From positions 434,001-498,000 of the forward strand of contig OZ245760.1 in assembly GCA_965227695.1 (NCBI GenBank): a stretch of DNA of 64,000 nt. The letters are read 5' to 3'. Shown in pieces: positions 50,584-60,494 of this stretch; the stretch's first letter is position 1, and every line of letters starts with the position of its first letter. This DNA is from UBA1858 sp965227695. GTDB lineage: Bacteria > Pseudomonadota > Gammaproteobacteria > UBA4575. Under the pieces are notes generated by a model. The model was not told the origin of the DNA. It saw only the letters and a list, made by a program, of their open reading frames with translations, and searched no databases. The translations under genes were made by a program, and so were the position numbers.

Positions 50584-52767
50584 GTGGATGTTTCTTATAT
50601 CCTAGATGGATTAAACCAGGAGCAACGAGATGCGGTAACCGCAGCGCCTGGCCCGGCATTGGTATTAGCGGGTGCAGGTAGCGGAAAAACACGCGTGCTT
50701 GTCCATCGTATTGCATGGCTATGCCAGGTAGAAGGAATTTCGCCTTATGGTTTATTGGCGGTCACTTTTACCAATAAAGCCGCCTCTGAAATGCGAGGGC
50801 GCGTTGAAAGCCTGCTTGATGAAAATCTTGCAGGCATGTGGGTAGGTACATTTCACGGCATTGCGCATCGCATGTTGCGTGCACACTGGCAATCTGCCGG
50901 TTTACCCCAGGCATTCCAGATTCTGGATTCAGACGACCAGCATCGGCTTGTTAAGCGGATAATGAAAAGCCTCGAGCTTGATGAATCCAAGTGGCCGGTT
51001 AAGCAGGCTCAATGGTTTATTAATGCACGCAAGGATGAAGGACTTCGTGCCAGTCAAATTCAGGATAATGGAGACCTGACGGCGCGACAATTACAGCGTG
51101 TATATGTTGCGTATGAAGCCGCATGTCAACGGGCTGGGGTCGTTGATTTCGCGGAATTATTGTTACGAACCCTGGAGTTACTGCGACATAATGAAGATAT
51201 TTTAATTCATTATCAGCATCGTTTCAGGCATCTGCTGGTAGATGAATTCCAGGATACTAATGCCATTCAGTACCAGTGGCTCAAGCTGCTGGCAGGCAAG
51301 AACGCGCCTGTATTTGCAGTGGGCGATGACGATCAGTCAATTTACGGATGGCGTGGGGCAAAGATAGAAAATATCTTTTCTTTCAGCAAGGATTATCCGG
51401 ATACACAAACATACCGTCTGGAACAAAATTATCGTTCAACCAGTACCATCCTCTCTGCGGCCAATGGGCTGATTGATCATAATCAGGGTCGGCTGGGTAA
51501 AAAGCTTTGGACCCAGGGAAATGAAGGGACGCCGATACAGCTATATGCAGCCTATAATGAACATGATGAGGCCCGCTATGTTATTGAACGAATTAAAGAA
51601 TGGGTGCAGCAACAAGCACGCCGATATAATGAGGTGGCCGTGCTGTATCGTTCCAATGTACAGTCACGTGTGTTTGAAGAAAACCTGATAGCACAGCAGT
51701 TACCCTATCGTATTTATGGCGGTCTGCGTTTCTTTGAACGCGCTGAAATTAAAGATGCACTGGCCTATCTGAGACTCACTTCAAGTCGTATTGATGACCC
51801 TGCCTTCGAGCGAATCGTTAATCATCCTCCCAGAGGGATCGGTGACCGAACATTACAGATTGTTCGCGAGCGTGCACGGGCGGAATCTATCCCGCTATGG
51901 GAGTCAGCAAAAATAATATTACAGCAGGGTGCGTTGGCAGCAAGAGCGCAAACCGCGCTCACACAATTTGTCATGTTGATCGAGAGATTGTCTGATGAAC
52001 TTGAGAATACTGCCCTGGAAGAAAAAGTGGAACATGCAATTAAGCTGTCAGGATTACAGCAACACTTTGAAAAAGACCGCAGTGAAAAAGGACAGTCGCG
52101 CCTTGAAAACCTGCTCGAATTAGTCGAAGCGGCACGCGGTTTTCAATACGATACAGAGCAGGAACAGGCAATCACTGAACTTGATGCGTTTTTATCAAAT
52201 GCGGCCCTTGAATCAGGTGAGGGCCAGGCCTCCAGGTGGGAAGATTGTATACAGTTAATGACATTGCATTCTGCCAAGGGTCTGGAGTTCCCGCTGGTCT
52301 TTTTAGTGGGGATGGAAGAAGGTTTATTCCCAAGCAGTATGTCAATGGATGAGCCGGGGCGGGTCGAAGAAGAACGTCGTCTCTGTTATGTGGGCATTAC
52401 ACGTGCACGCGAGCATCTGATGCTGTCGTATGCGGAATCACGTCGCCACTATGGTAATGAAAACTATAACCCTCCCTCCCGCTTTATTAATGAAATTCCA
52501 CAGGAATTAATGGTAGAGGTCAGGCCGCGCTCACGTTTCATGCAAAAAACCTCGCGCCCAGAGCCAATGCCCAGGGTTAAACGTACTCTCGATGAGAATG
52601 CCGATGGAATTCGAGTCGGGCAGCGCGTGATGCACAAAAAATTCGGCGAGGGAGTAGTGCTTGACCAGGAAGGCAATGGTGCGAGCGCTCGTGTTCAGGT
52701 GAAGTTTGAAGGGTGTGGCAGTAAATGGTTGGTGTTATCTTATGCTAACCTGAACATTATTCGTTAA
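50584..52767 (+). CDS. uvrD: DNA helicase II UvrD
   Basis: A GTG start at 50584 (MDVSYILDGLNQEQRDAV) begins a 727-residue SF1A helicase. Walker A AGAGSGKT, FTNKAASEMRGRV, DEFQDTNAIQYQW, GDDDQSIYGWRGA, LEQNYRS, TLHSAKGLEFP and VGITRAREHL are in order. The C-terminal FGEGVVLDQEGNG-type Tudor domain identifies UvrD rather than Rep. It acts in nucleotide-excision and mismatch repair. Confidence 0.96.
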   Translation: MDVSYILDGLNQEQRDAVTAAPGPALVLAGAGSGKTRVLVHRIAWLCQVEGISPYGLLAVTFTNKAASEMRGRVESLLDENLAGMWVGTFHGIAHRMLRAHWQSAGLPQAFQILDSDDQHRLVKRIMKSLELDESKWPVKQAQWFINARKDEGLRASQIQDNGDLTARQLQRVYVAYEAACQRAGVVDFAELLLRTLELLRHNEDILIHYQHRFRHLLVDEFQDTNAIQYQWLKLLAGKNAPVFAVGDDDQSIYGWRGAKIENIFSFSKDYPDTQTYRLEQNYRSTSTILSAANGLIDHNQGRLGKKLWTQGNEGTPIQLYAAYNEHDEARYVIERIKEWVQQQARRYNEVAVLYRSNVQSRVFEENLIAQQLPYRIYGGLRFFERAEIKDALAYLRLTSSRIDDPAFERIVNHPPRGIGDRTLQIVRERARAESIPLWESAKIILQQGALAARAQTALTQFVMLIERLSDELENTALEEKVEHAIKLSGLQQHFEKDRSEKGQSRLENLLELVEAARGFQYDTEQEQAITELDAFLSNAALESGEGQASRWEDCIQLMTLHSAKGLEFPLVFLVGMEEGLFPSSMSMDEPGRVEEERRLCYVGITRAREHLMLSYAESRRHYGNENYNPPSRFINEIPQELMVEVRPRSRFMQKTSRPEPMPRVKRTLDENADGIRVGQRVMHKKFGEGVVLDQEGNGASARVQVKFEGCGSKWLVLSYANLNIIR

Positions 52768-52878
52768 AACAGGCGGCCGTGAAGTATTCTATCAATTGAT
52801 CAAAAATCTTTTTGGCAGAACGAATATACATTTAAATAGCATCGCAAAAAGTGCCGGGACGGTAAGAGGTATTTCTGG

Positions 52879-54009
52879 ATGAAAAGCAAAAAAGTCACTA
52901 AAAATCATTATCGAAGAAGATTTTTGCAGTATTTGGGTGTCGGTGCTGCGAGCTGTGCAGTAGCATCCTGTAATGAAGACAGTGCCAGCATAGCACCCGC
53001 ATCAGACAAACAAAAACGGCAGGTTTATCACTGGAAAATGGTAACAACCTGGCCGAAAAATTTTCCGGGATTAGGGACCGGTGCAGAGTTCCTAGCGCAA
53101 ATTATCAATGAAATGTCCGATGGAAGAATCAATATAAAGGTTTATGGCGCTGGTGAAATCGTCCCGGCCTTTGAAATATTTGATGCAGTGACCGCAGGGA
53201 CTGCTGAAATGGGCCATGGATCCGCCTATTACTGGAAAGGTAAAAATCCCGCACTGCAATTTTTTTCGACCGTACCTTTTGGCATGACAGCGAACGAAAT
53301 GAATGCATGGCTTTACCACGGTGGAGGTATGGAACTGTGGCAAAAAGCCTATCAACCCTTTGGGCTAGTGCCTATGGCAGCCGGCAATACCATGGTTCAA
53401 ATGGGAGGATGGTTCAACAAGGAAATCAATTCTGTCGAAGATCTGCAGGGCCTGAAAATGCGTATCCCGGGACTGGGTGGGGAAGTGCTACGTCTGGCCG
53501 GTGGTACCCCGGTAAATGTACCGGGAGGTGACTTGTTCGTTTCTTTGCAAAAAGGTGTGATCGATGCCACGGAATGGGTCGGACCATATAATGATCTGGC
53601 ATTTGGGCTTCATAAGGCCGCGCGCTATTATTATTCGCCTGGCTGGCATGAACCGGGGACAACACTCGAATGTTTTGTTAATCAAAAAGCATTTAACGCT
53701 TTGCCGCAGGATCTGCAGGCAATCGTGCGTAATGCGTCACGGGTGGCCAACCAGAATATGATGCTTGAATACGTGGCGCGAAATAATGATGCTTTGGTCA
53801 GCCTGGTCGAGGAGCACAATGTCGATGTGCGACAATTTCCGGCAGATGTGATTGACAAGTTGCGTGAGCTTTCCGATCAAGTGGTGGCTGATGTCGTGGG
53901 CAATGATCCTGCTGCACGTGAAATCTATCAGTCTTACCAGGAGTTTTTAGCTAAATCAAAAGCATGGTACAACCTGTCTGAAAGAGCTTATTTGAATTTA
54001 AGAGGCTAG
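52879..54009 (+). CDS. TRAP transporter substrate-binding protein (TakP-like)
   Basis: A 376-residue binding protein. The start carries a twin-arginine signal (YRRRFLQYLGVGAASC), with a possible lipobox VASC near residue 30. Mature-protein blocks VTTWPKNFPGLGTGAE, GAGEIVPAFEIFDAVTAGT, SAYYWKGKNP, LKMRIPGLGGEVL and WHEPGTTLE match the TakP group, dimeric binders of 2-oxo acids or monocarboxylates. TAT export of a TRAP protein is unusual but known. Its permease genes are on the opposite strand. Confidence 0.9.
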   Translation: MKSKKVTKNHYRRRFLQYLGVGAASCAVASCNEDSASIAPASDKQKRQVYHWKMVTTWPKNFPGLGTGAEFLAQIINEMSDGRINIKVYGAGEIVPAFEIFDAVTAGTAEMGHGSAYYWKGKNPALQFFSTVPFGMTANEMNAWLYHGGGMELWQKAYQPFGLVPMAAGNTMVQMGGWFNKEINSVEDLQGLKMRIPGLGGEVLRLAGGTPVNVPGGDLFVSLQKGVIDATEWVGPYNDLAFGLHKAARYYYSPGWHEPGTTLECFVNQKAFNALPQDLQAIVRNASRVANQNMMLEYVARNNDALVSLVEEHNVDVRQFPADVIDKLRELSDQVVADVVGNDPAAREIYQSYQEFLAKSKAWYNLSERAYLNLRG

Positions 54010-54143
54010 TAACTTATTGAAAAATAAAAAAGTAATTATATTATTTTGAAGTTTTGCTATAAAAAAAAGAATTATTTTCAACTGCCTGATATACTGCCGC
54101 CAGTTCAATATAACGATAATAGAATGCCTGATACGGAGGAATA

Positions 54144-54377
54144 ATGGACGATCTTTACACTAAATGGAAAGCGATGTGGGATGCAAAAGAATGGGGTACT
54201 CAAGGATTCTTTTTGGCCATGGCAATTGTCGGCATAGTGATTATGACTAACCCATTGCGTGCCAATAGTGAAGGTACCGCGACCAAGAAGGGTATCACTT
54301 TTGCGATTGGTCTGGCCTATCTGATTCTGGTAATTGTAGGCTACCTGCAACTTGTGCCTAAAATTTCTTCCTACTAG
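54144..54377 (+). CDS. Small two-helix membrane protein beside TRAP genes
   Basis: A 77-residue protein with a perfect GGAGG site before the ATG. Helices lie at about residues 22-36 and 52-70, after a charged amphipathic start MDDLYTKWKAMWDAKEW. It ends TAG exactly where the convergent dctM stop begins, with no spare base. No family recognised. It may assemble with the TRAP permease, but this rests on position only. Confidence 0.7.
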   Translation: MDDLYTKWKAMWDAKEWGTQGFFLAMAIVGIVIMTNPLRANSEGTATKKGITFAIGLAYLILVIVGYLQLVPKISSY

Positions 54378-55754
54378 CTACAAATTCCGGTTTAATTTTT
54401 CTGGTAACCAGGTGGCCAGCTCGGGCCACCTGGCCAGTAATAACAACACCAGCAGCTGTATCACAATAAATGGGATGACACCGGTGTAGATTTTTTTTGT
54501 CGATATATTTTTTGAAGCCACTCCCCTTAGATAAAATAAAGCAAATCCAAAAGGAGGAGTCAAAAAAGAAGTCTGCAAATTAATAGCAATCATTATACCC
54601 AGCCAAACAGGATCCACACCCATTGCCAGTAATACTGGGCCAACGATAGGAACGACGACGAATGTGATTTCAATAAAGTCAAGAACAAAGCCCAGCAAAA
54701 ACATCACAATCATTACGATAGCAACGGCCCCAAATACACCGCCCGGCAACTGGGTGAGAAATTCATGAATCGCGTCATCTCCTCCATAACCCCGAAACAC
54801 CAGTGAAAAAATTGAAGCTCCAATAAAGATCGCAAATACCATACATGTCACGCGTACCGTGTTTTGTAAAATACCTTTTAAACACTTACCACTGAGTTGT
54901 CTGTTTAGCGCGGCTAATATTAATGCTCCAATTGCACCCACTGAGGCTGCTTCTGTGGGTGTGGCAAAACCACCAATGATTGAACCTAATACTGCAATTA
55001 TTAATGCAATGGGTGGAAATAATGCCTTGCAGCAGCGCGCAAATAATTTTTTCTGTTTGAGGCTTACTGGCACGGGTGGCATCAGGTCTGGTTTGCTCAC
55101 AGAAAGATAGAAAAGATAAAGTATATAGATTGTGACAAGCATGATGCCCGGGATCATCGCACCTGCAAACAAATCACTAACGGTCACCGTCTGAGGTGAA
55201 AATATACCCTGATCAAGTTGAGATTGCTGATAAGCCGATGAAATAACATCGCCAAGTAGCACCAGGATGATAGAAGGGGGAATTATTTGGCCAAGTGTGC
55301 CAGACGCGCAAATAATCCCGCACGATAATGCAGGATCGTAATTTCTTTTCAGCATTGACGGGAGTGATAATAAACCCATTGTTACCACGGTAGCTCCGAC
55401 AATGCCGGTACTGGCAGCAAGCAGTAAGCCAACTAAAATAACAGAATAACCCAGGCCACCCCGAAGATTGCCAAATAACTGTGACATGGTGTCGAGCAGG
55501 TCCTCTGCAATTCTGGAGCGTTCAAGGGTCACGCCCATAAACACAAATAAGGGAACCGCAATTAAGGTTTCATTATTCATAATGCCAAAGATTCGGCTCG
55601 GCAGGGCATGCATCAGAGAAGAATCAAAGCCTTGAATAAATGACCCGAAAAAAGCAAATGCCAGCGAGACACCTGCCAGGGTGAATGCGACGGGATACCC
55701 GGTCATCAGCACCATAATGATTACAATAAACATAATAAAGGCGATGATTTCCAT
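54378..55754 (-). CDS. dctM: TRAP transporter large permease DctM
   Basis: A 458-residue membrane protein with about 12-14 helices. GIVGATVVTMGLLSLPSML, SGTLGQIIPPSIILVLLGDV and GFATPTEAASVGAIGALIL are DctM signatures. It is slightly longer than the usual 425-430 residues because of a loop of about 30 residues near position 180-240. It drives Na+-coupled uptake with DctQ and the binding protein encoded convergently. Confidence 0.94.
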   Translation of the reverse strand: MEIIAFIMFIVIIMVLMTGYPVAFTLAGVSLAFAFFGSFIQGFDSSLMHALPSRIFGIMNNETLIAVPLFVFMGVTLERSRIAEDLLDTMSQLFGNLRGGLGYSVILVGLLLAASTGIVGATVVTMGLLSLPSMLKRNYDPALSCGIICASGTLGQIIPPSIILVLLGDVISSAYQQSQLDQGIFSPQTVTVSDLFAGAMIPGIMLVTIYILYLFYLSVSKPDLMPPVPVSLKQKKLFARCCKALFPPIALIIAVLGSIIGGFATPTEAASVGAIGALILAALNRQLSGKCLKGILQNTVRVTCMVFAIFIGASIFSLVFRGYGGDDAIHEFLTQLPGGVFGAVAIVMIVMFLLGFVLDFIEITFVVVPIVGPVLLAMGVDPVWLGIMIAINLQTSFLTPPFGFALFYLRGVASKNISTKKIYTGVIPFIVIQLLVLLLLARWPELATWLPEKLNRNL

Positions 55755-55760
55755 CTGGTC

Positions 55761-56264
55761 TTAGCCTTTATTTCTGATGATGTTCAGGGAATGACAAACA
55801 GTGGCAATGCCCTGTAGCAAAAGTAGGGCGGGCATTAATGGTACTAACGTCTTTAATATAAACAGAATTGGCAAACCACCCGCCTCTCGCGAACCTTCCA
55901 GTAAAGCCCACGAATTTGCTGCATAGCCCCAGCTGGCAATAATTAAATAAATGCAGAAAGGGAACAGCAGCAAAATGGTGCCAGTGAGATCTACCCATGC
56001 TTTTTGAGTGGATGAATATTTGGCATAGAAGATATCAACCCGGACATGTTCATTGTGCTTGTAGGTGTATGCAATAGCAATCATGAATACAAAGCTGTGA
56101 AGGTAAATAACACTTTCCTGAATCGCGATCAGGCCAAAGTTAAATCCGTATCGCATGACGACATTAAAAAAGGTGATGATCACCATCGCTAAAATGAACC
56201 AGGCGACTGTGCGACCCAGCCATTCATTTGCAGAATTAATGACCGATTCAATATAGTTCAGCAT
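55761..56264 (-). CDS. dctQ: TRAP transporter small permease DctQ
   Basis: A 167-residue four-helix protein. FFNVVMRYGFNFGLIAIQESVIYLHSFVFMI is the DctQ core (by position about 32-62), followed by HVRVDIFYAKYS. It pairs with DctM, six bp downstream. Confidence 0.93.
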   Translation of the reverse strand: MLNYIESVINSANEWLGRTVAWFILAMVIITFFNVVMRYGFNFGLIAIQESVIYLHSFVFMIAIAYTYKHNEHVRVDIFYAKYSSTQKAWVDLTGTILLLFPFCIYLIIASWGYAANSWALLEGSREAGGLPILFILKTLVPLMPALLLLQGIATVCHSLNIIRNKG

Positions 56265-56303
56265 GCGGTGAGAACATCTAAGATTGTTGTTATTGTTGCA
56301 GGG

Positions 56304-57026
56304 CTATAAATCGAGCAGCTTTTCCTGTTCTTCAGTTGATGGTTCAAAATTCCTGCCTTCGTAATAATCAAAAATGGCGCTAACAACCTGAGAGGGTTCG
56401 TCAATGATTTGTATCAGGTCGAGGTCGGAAGGAGAAATGGTATTGTTTGTGATAAGTGATGTTCTAAACCACTCAAGTAAACCATCCCAAAAATCAGATT
56501 GAACTAATATGATCGGAATTTTTCGTGATTTACCGGTTTGTACCAGTGTCAGTATCTCGGCGAGTTCATCAAGTGTTCCAAAGCCGCCGGGTAACACGAC
56601 ATAAGCCGATGCATATTTTACGAACATGACCTTGCGGGAAAAGAAATGCCTAAAGTTTAGCGTTATGTCTTGATAAGCATTTCCGGCCTGCTCCTGAGGC
56701 AAAAAAATGTTCAAGCCAACACTGGGAGACTTGCCCGCAAATGCGCCCTTATTGGCAGCCTCCATTATTCCCGGCCCGCCGCCGCTAACCACTGAAAATC
56801 CGGCATCAGAAAGTTCTCTGGCGATGGTTTCTGTGAGTTTGTAGTAGGAGTGATCCTGCGCTATGCGTGCTGATCCAAAGATACTTACAGAGGGTGCAAT
56901 TTTTGAGAGCCGTTCAAACCCTTCTACAAATTCAGCAACAATCTGGAATATCTTCCAGCTTTCACGTGACAGTGCCGATGAGTCTCCGGGGCCGGCGAGT
57001 GTATGTTTTTTGTTTTTCTGGTCCAT
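56304..57026 (-). CDS. LOG-family Rossmann protein (TIGR00730 type)
   Basis: A 240-residue protein. SIFGSARIAQ, SGGGPGIMEAANKGA and PGGFGTLDELAEILTLVQTG carry the lysine-decarboxylase-like PGGxGTxxE motif. Members hydrolyse AMP-type nucleotides (cytokinin-nucleoside phosphoribohydrolase-like) or are of unknown role. The actual substrate is not readable. It is divergent from polA. Confidence 0.93.
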   Translation of the reverse strand: MDQKNKKHTLAGPGDSSALSRESWKIFQIVAEFVEGFERLSKIAPSVSIFGSARIAQDHSYYKLTETIARELSDAGFSVVSGGGPGIMEAANKGAFAGKSPSVGLNIFLPQEQAGNAYQDITLNFRHFFSRKVMFVKYASAYVVLPGGFGTLDELAEILTLVQTGKSRKIPIILVQSDFWDGLLEWFRTSLITNNTISPSDLDLIQIIDEPSQVVSAIFDYYEGRNFEPSTEEQEKLLDL

Positions 57027-57113
57027 TGGTTAAGCAATCAATTTTCCTTTGAGTGAGTGTACATGATAACGTTGCACCCTGCTTTTTAAAATTAAATAAA
57101 TCGAGTTAACTGC

Positions 57114-59813
57114 ATGACGAAAGACTCATTATTGCTGCTGGTTGATGGTTCTTCATATTTATATCGCGCGTTTCATGCGCTACCACCACTGACGAATAAA
57201 AAAGGCGTTCCGACCGGTGCGGCATACGGGGTACTGAGAATGGTGAGAAAACTCATTGAAGAAGAGCAGCCAGCACATGTAGCGGTGGTTTTTGATGCGA
57301 AAGGCAAGAACTTTAGGCATGATATTTATAAAGACTACAAAGCTACCCGACCACCGATGCCAGATGATTTAAAGGTTCAGGTCAAGCCATTACATGATCT
57401 TATCAAGGCGTTAGGAATACCGCTATTATGTGTCGATAACGTTGAGGCGGATGATGTGATAGGCACTCTGGCCAGCAATGCGGCAGATAATAATCAGCAA
57501 GTGCTTATATCTACGGGTGATAAAGATATGGCGCAACTGGTAACAGATCGGATAACACTGGTGAATACCATGAATGACACACGTATGAACGAACAGGGTG
57601 TTATCGAAAAGTTTGGGGTCAGGCCGGAGCAGGTTATTGATTATCTTGCCCTGATTGGCGACAAGGTGGACAACATACCCGGTGTGCCCGGCGTTGGGCC
57701 AAAGACAGCCGCAAGGTGGCTGGCACAATACCATACACTGGAAGGCGTTATTGAACATGCGAATGAAGTAAAAGGTAAGATTGGAGACAAGCTTCGTGCG
57801 GCACTGGACCAACTGCCACTATCTTACCGGCTGGCCACAATCAAATGTGATCTTGACCTTGCATTTAAGCCCAGTGATCTGATTCCATCTGAAAGAGACA
57901 ATGCGACATTACATAAACTTTACGAAGAACTGGATTTCAAAACCTGGCTGGATGAACTGCCTGCCGATACCGCGGCATCTGATCCGGAACCTGCCACGCC
58001 GGCGAATACCAGCTATGAGCTTATTCTGAGTAAAAAAGATCTGAAGAGGTGGGTAAAAAAATGCCGCCAGGCAAAATTAGTTGCAGTCGACACAGAGACG
58101 GATAGCCTTGATTATATGCAGGCAAATCTGGTGGGCATGTCATTTTCTGTCAGGGCCGGTGAAGCCGCTTACCTGCCTGTTGCTCACGACTATCAAAATG
58201 CACCGCAGCAATTGTGCCTCGATGAGGTCATGCAGGAAATAGAGCCTCTATTCAAAGACCCCAAGATTGCCAAACTGGGACATAACCTGAAATATGATTT
58301 GTCTGTATTAAACAGGCACAAGATCGAATTGAATGGAATACAGCATGACACCATGCTGGAGTCTTATGTGTTGAACTCCACTGCCAGCAGGCATGATCTG
58401 GATACGTTGAGCAACCTGTACCTGGGGCATAAAAACATTAAATTTGAAGAGGTGGCTGGCAAGGGAGCCAGGCAAGTCAGCTTTAACCAGGTTGAGCTGG
58501 ATAAGGCACTTGAGTATGCGGCTGAGGATGCAGATATGTGTTTACAACTGCATCAGCATTTCTGGCCACAGCTCTCCCGACTGGAAAAACAAAAAGCACT
58601 CTATGATGAAATCGAAATCCCTATGCTTTCTGTGCTGTCCAGGCTGGAGTGTAATGGTGTGCTGATTGATTCAGAGCTTTTGAAAAAACAAGGCAGAGAA
58701 CTGGATAAAAAAATTAACAAGCTTGAAAAACAGGCGCATGAACAGATTGGCGAAACGTTTAATCTCGATTCGCCCAAGCAACTTCAGAAAATACTTTTCG
58801 AAGATTTAAAGTTACCCGTCATTCGCAAGACACCAAAAGGACAGCCGTCAACGGCCGAAGATGTGCTCGTGGAGCTTGCGCATGACTATGATTTTCCACA
58901 AATGATTCTTAGCTATCGCTCACTTAAAAAATTGAAGACAACCTATGTAGATAAATTGCCTCAACAGATTTGTTCTGCAACGGGGCGTATTCATACTTCT
59001 TATCACCAGGCTGTCGCTTCAACAGGCAGATTATCTTCAACCGATCCAAATTTGCAGAATATTCCGATCCGTACTGAAGAAGGGCGCCGTATCCGGCAGG
59101 CGTTTATTGCAGGTGACAGAAATGTGCTGCTGGCAGCAGACTACTCGCAGATTGAGTTACGAATTATGGCGCATCTATCCCAAGACCCGCGTTTAACAGA
59201 GGCATTTGAACGCGGCGAAGATGTGCATCAGTCCACGGCCGCTGAAGTATTTTCAGTGCCCATTGATACAGTCACAAAGATACAAAGAAGAGCTGCCAAG
59301 GCAATTAACTTTGGATTGATTTATGGGATGTCCGCGTTTGGACTGGGTAAACAATTAGGTGTCAGTCGTGGCGAGGCACAAGAGTATATTGATCTTTACT
59401 TTGAGCGCTATCCGGGTGTCAGGGAGTACATGGAAGGGACCCGTGAATTGGCACGCGAGCAGGGATACGTAGAAACGATATTTGGCCGGCGTTTGTATTT
59501 GCCTGAGATTAATGCACGTAATGCGCAAAGGCGACAATATGCTGAAAGAACCGCAATTAATGCACCTATGCAGGGCAGTGCTGCCGATATCATTAAGAAG
59601 GCCATGATTTCTATCGACCACTGGATTGAACACTCCCGGCTACCGGTCAGAATGATAATGCAGGTACATGATGAACTTGTTTTTGAAATAGATCAGAAGG
59701 TTATCGAAGAAGCCAGGCAATGTATCGTCACAAATATGGTGTCTGCGGCAAGTTTATCGGTCCCATTGGAGGTGGAAGCCAATACAGGATCGAATTGGGA
59801 TGAGGCCCACTAG
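57114..59813 (+). CDS. polA: DNA polymerase I
   Basis: An 899-residue enzyme. The 5' nuclease domain (residues 1-290) has VDGSSYLYRAFHA, VVFDAKGKNFRH and ISTGDKDMAQL. The 3'-5' exonuclease is intact (VAVDTETDSLDYMQ, near 324, plus EDADMCLQLH). Polymerase motifs are A (DYSQIELRIMAHLSQ), B (RRAAKAINFGLIYGMS) and C (QVHDELVFE). It fills gaps in repair and removes RNA primers. Confidence 0.98.
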   Translation: MTKDSLLLLVDGSSYLYRAFHALPPLTNKKGVPTGAAYGVLRMVRKLIEEEQPAHVAVVFDAKGKNFRHDIYKDYKATRPPMPDDLKVQVKPLHDLIKALGIPLLCVDNVEADDVIGTLASNAADNNQQVLISTGDKDMAQLVTDRITLVNTMNDTRMNEQGVIEKFGVRPEQVIDYLALIGDKVDNIPGVPGVGPKTAARWLAQYHTLEGVIEHANEVKGKIGDKLRAALDQLPLSYRLATIKCDLDLAFKPSDLIPSERDNATLHKLYEELDFKTWLDELPADTAASDPEPATPANTSYELILSKKDLKRWVKKCRQAKLVAVDTETDSLDYMQANLVGMSFSVRAGEAAYLPVAHDYQNAPQQLCLDEVMQEIEPLFKDPKIAKLGHNLKYDLSVLNRHKIELNGIQHDTMLESYVLNSTASRHDLDTLSNLYLGHKNIKFEEVAGKGARQVSFNQVELDKALEYAAEDADMCLQLHQHFWPQLSRLEKQKALYDEIEIPMLSVLSRLECNGVLIDSELLKKQGRELDKKINKLEKQAHEQIGETFNLDSPKQLQKILFEDLKLPVIRKTPKGQPSTAEDVLVELAHDYDFPQMILSYRSLKKLKTTYVDKLPQQICSATGRIHTSYHQAVASTGRLSSTDPNLQNIPIRTEEGRRIRQAFIAGDRNVLLAADYSQIELRIMAHLSQDPRLTEAFERGEDVHQSTAAEVFSVPIDTVTKIQRRAAKAINFGLIYGMSAFGLGKQLGVSRGEAQEYIDLYFERYPGVREYMEGTRELAREQGYVETIFGRRLYLPEINARNAQRRQYAERTAINAPMQGSAADIIKKAMISIDHWIEHSRLPVRMIMQVHDELVFEIDQKVIEEARQCIVTNMVSAASLSVPLEVEANTGSNWDEAH

Positions 59814-59958
59814 TCGTATGCCAAAAACCATTAATCCAGATTGTCGGTCAGGCTGCCAGAGGCTCCATATAATCCTGATCTAAACCAGATCCCGTTAATA
59901 ACTTTACTGCAGATAAAGAAATGGGATGAATTGGCTCAAACAGGACGAGGATATCGAT

Positions 59959-60333
59959 ATGGTACACAAGGCGGCAATTATTGGGGTGTTAACATTATTC
60001 AGTTCATCAGCATTTGCGCTGGATTTGCAGCGTGAGGAATTACTCAACCTATATCATGGCATCGAGAGTGGACAAGTCGCCTCCGTGGCAAAAGACTGGG
60101 TCAATTTGTCGACAGGCATTGCGGCAAATTATCAGCCGGGTAATGGGTATGAAGAAATACAATTCGCACCGCTGCCGGCTGATAAAGAAAACGATACCGA
60201 AATAGGCGTTTTCAGTAACGAATCCCTGAACGATTCATTAACAAACGGGCGTGATTACGAGTTCGAGAGTCCAACCCAGTTTGGACACAATGAAAGCGAA
60301 AGCTACGGTGTTTATATCAGGAAAAGTTTTTAA
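59959..60333 (+). CDS. Exported protein of unknown function
   Basis: The ATG at 59959 has GAGG eight bases upstream and gives a signal peptide ending SSSAFA. A 124-residue exported protein follows, acidic, with YHGIESGQVASVAKDW, and ends YGVYIRKSF. No cysteines or family signature. An earlier in-frame ATG exists, but it would add an unlikely charged extension before the signal peptide. It ends before a group of hairpins and a terminator. Confidence 0.7.
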   Translation: MVHKAAIIGVLTLFSSSAFALDLQREELLNLYHGIESGQVASVAKDWVNLSTGIAANYQPGNGYEEIQFAPLPADKENDTEIGVFSNESLNDSLTNGRDYEFESPTQFGHNESESYGVYIRKSF

Positions 60334-60350
60334 ATCTGTTCTGAAACTTA

Positions 60351-60445
60351 TTGGTCAATACCAAGTCTCATAGATTAGGTGCATTTGTGTGCACTACCGC
60401 TTCCCTCCCTGAGCGGAAGGCCCGGACTCCCCAATAACCGGGCCT
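60351..60445 (+). other. Series of hairpins downstream of the exported-protein gene
   Basis: Four successive inverted repeats precede the terminator: TTGGT/ACCAA (60351-60364), GTGCA/TGCAC (60379-60394), CCGCT/AGCGG (60397-60416) and AGGCCCGG/CCGGGCCT (60418-60445). They could be the 3' UTR structure of the exported-protein mRNA or a small RNA released with the terminator hairpin. No clear promoter is visible, so an independent RNA is uncertain. Confidence 0.4.
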
Positions 60446-60454
60446 GACTATTTA

Positions 60455-60488
60455 CCCTGAAGCAATCACATTGCTTCAGGGCTTTTCT
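60455..60488 (+). terminator. Intrinsic terminator before engB (plus strand)
   Basis: CCCTGAAGCAA (60455-60465) pairs perfectly with TTGCTTCAGGG (60471-60481), followed by CTTTTCTT. Confidence 0.85.
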
Positions 60489-60494
60489 TCTGGC

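Noticed and set aside
54408..54433. Perfect 10-bp hairpin (CCAGGTGGCC/GGCCACCTGG) near the dctM 3' end
   Set aside because: It lies inside the dctM coding region and no T-run follows on either strand, so it is not a good terminator.
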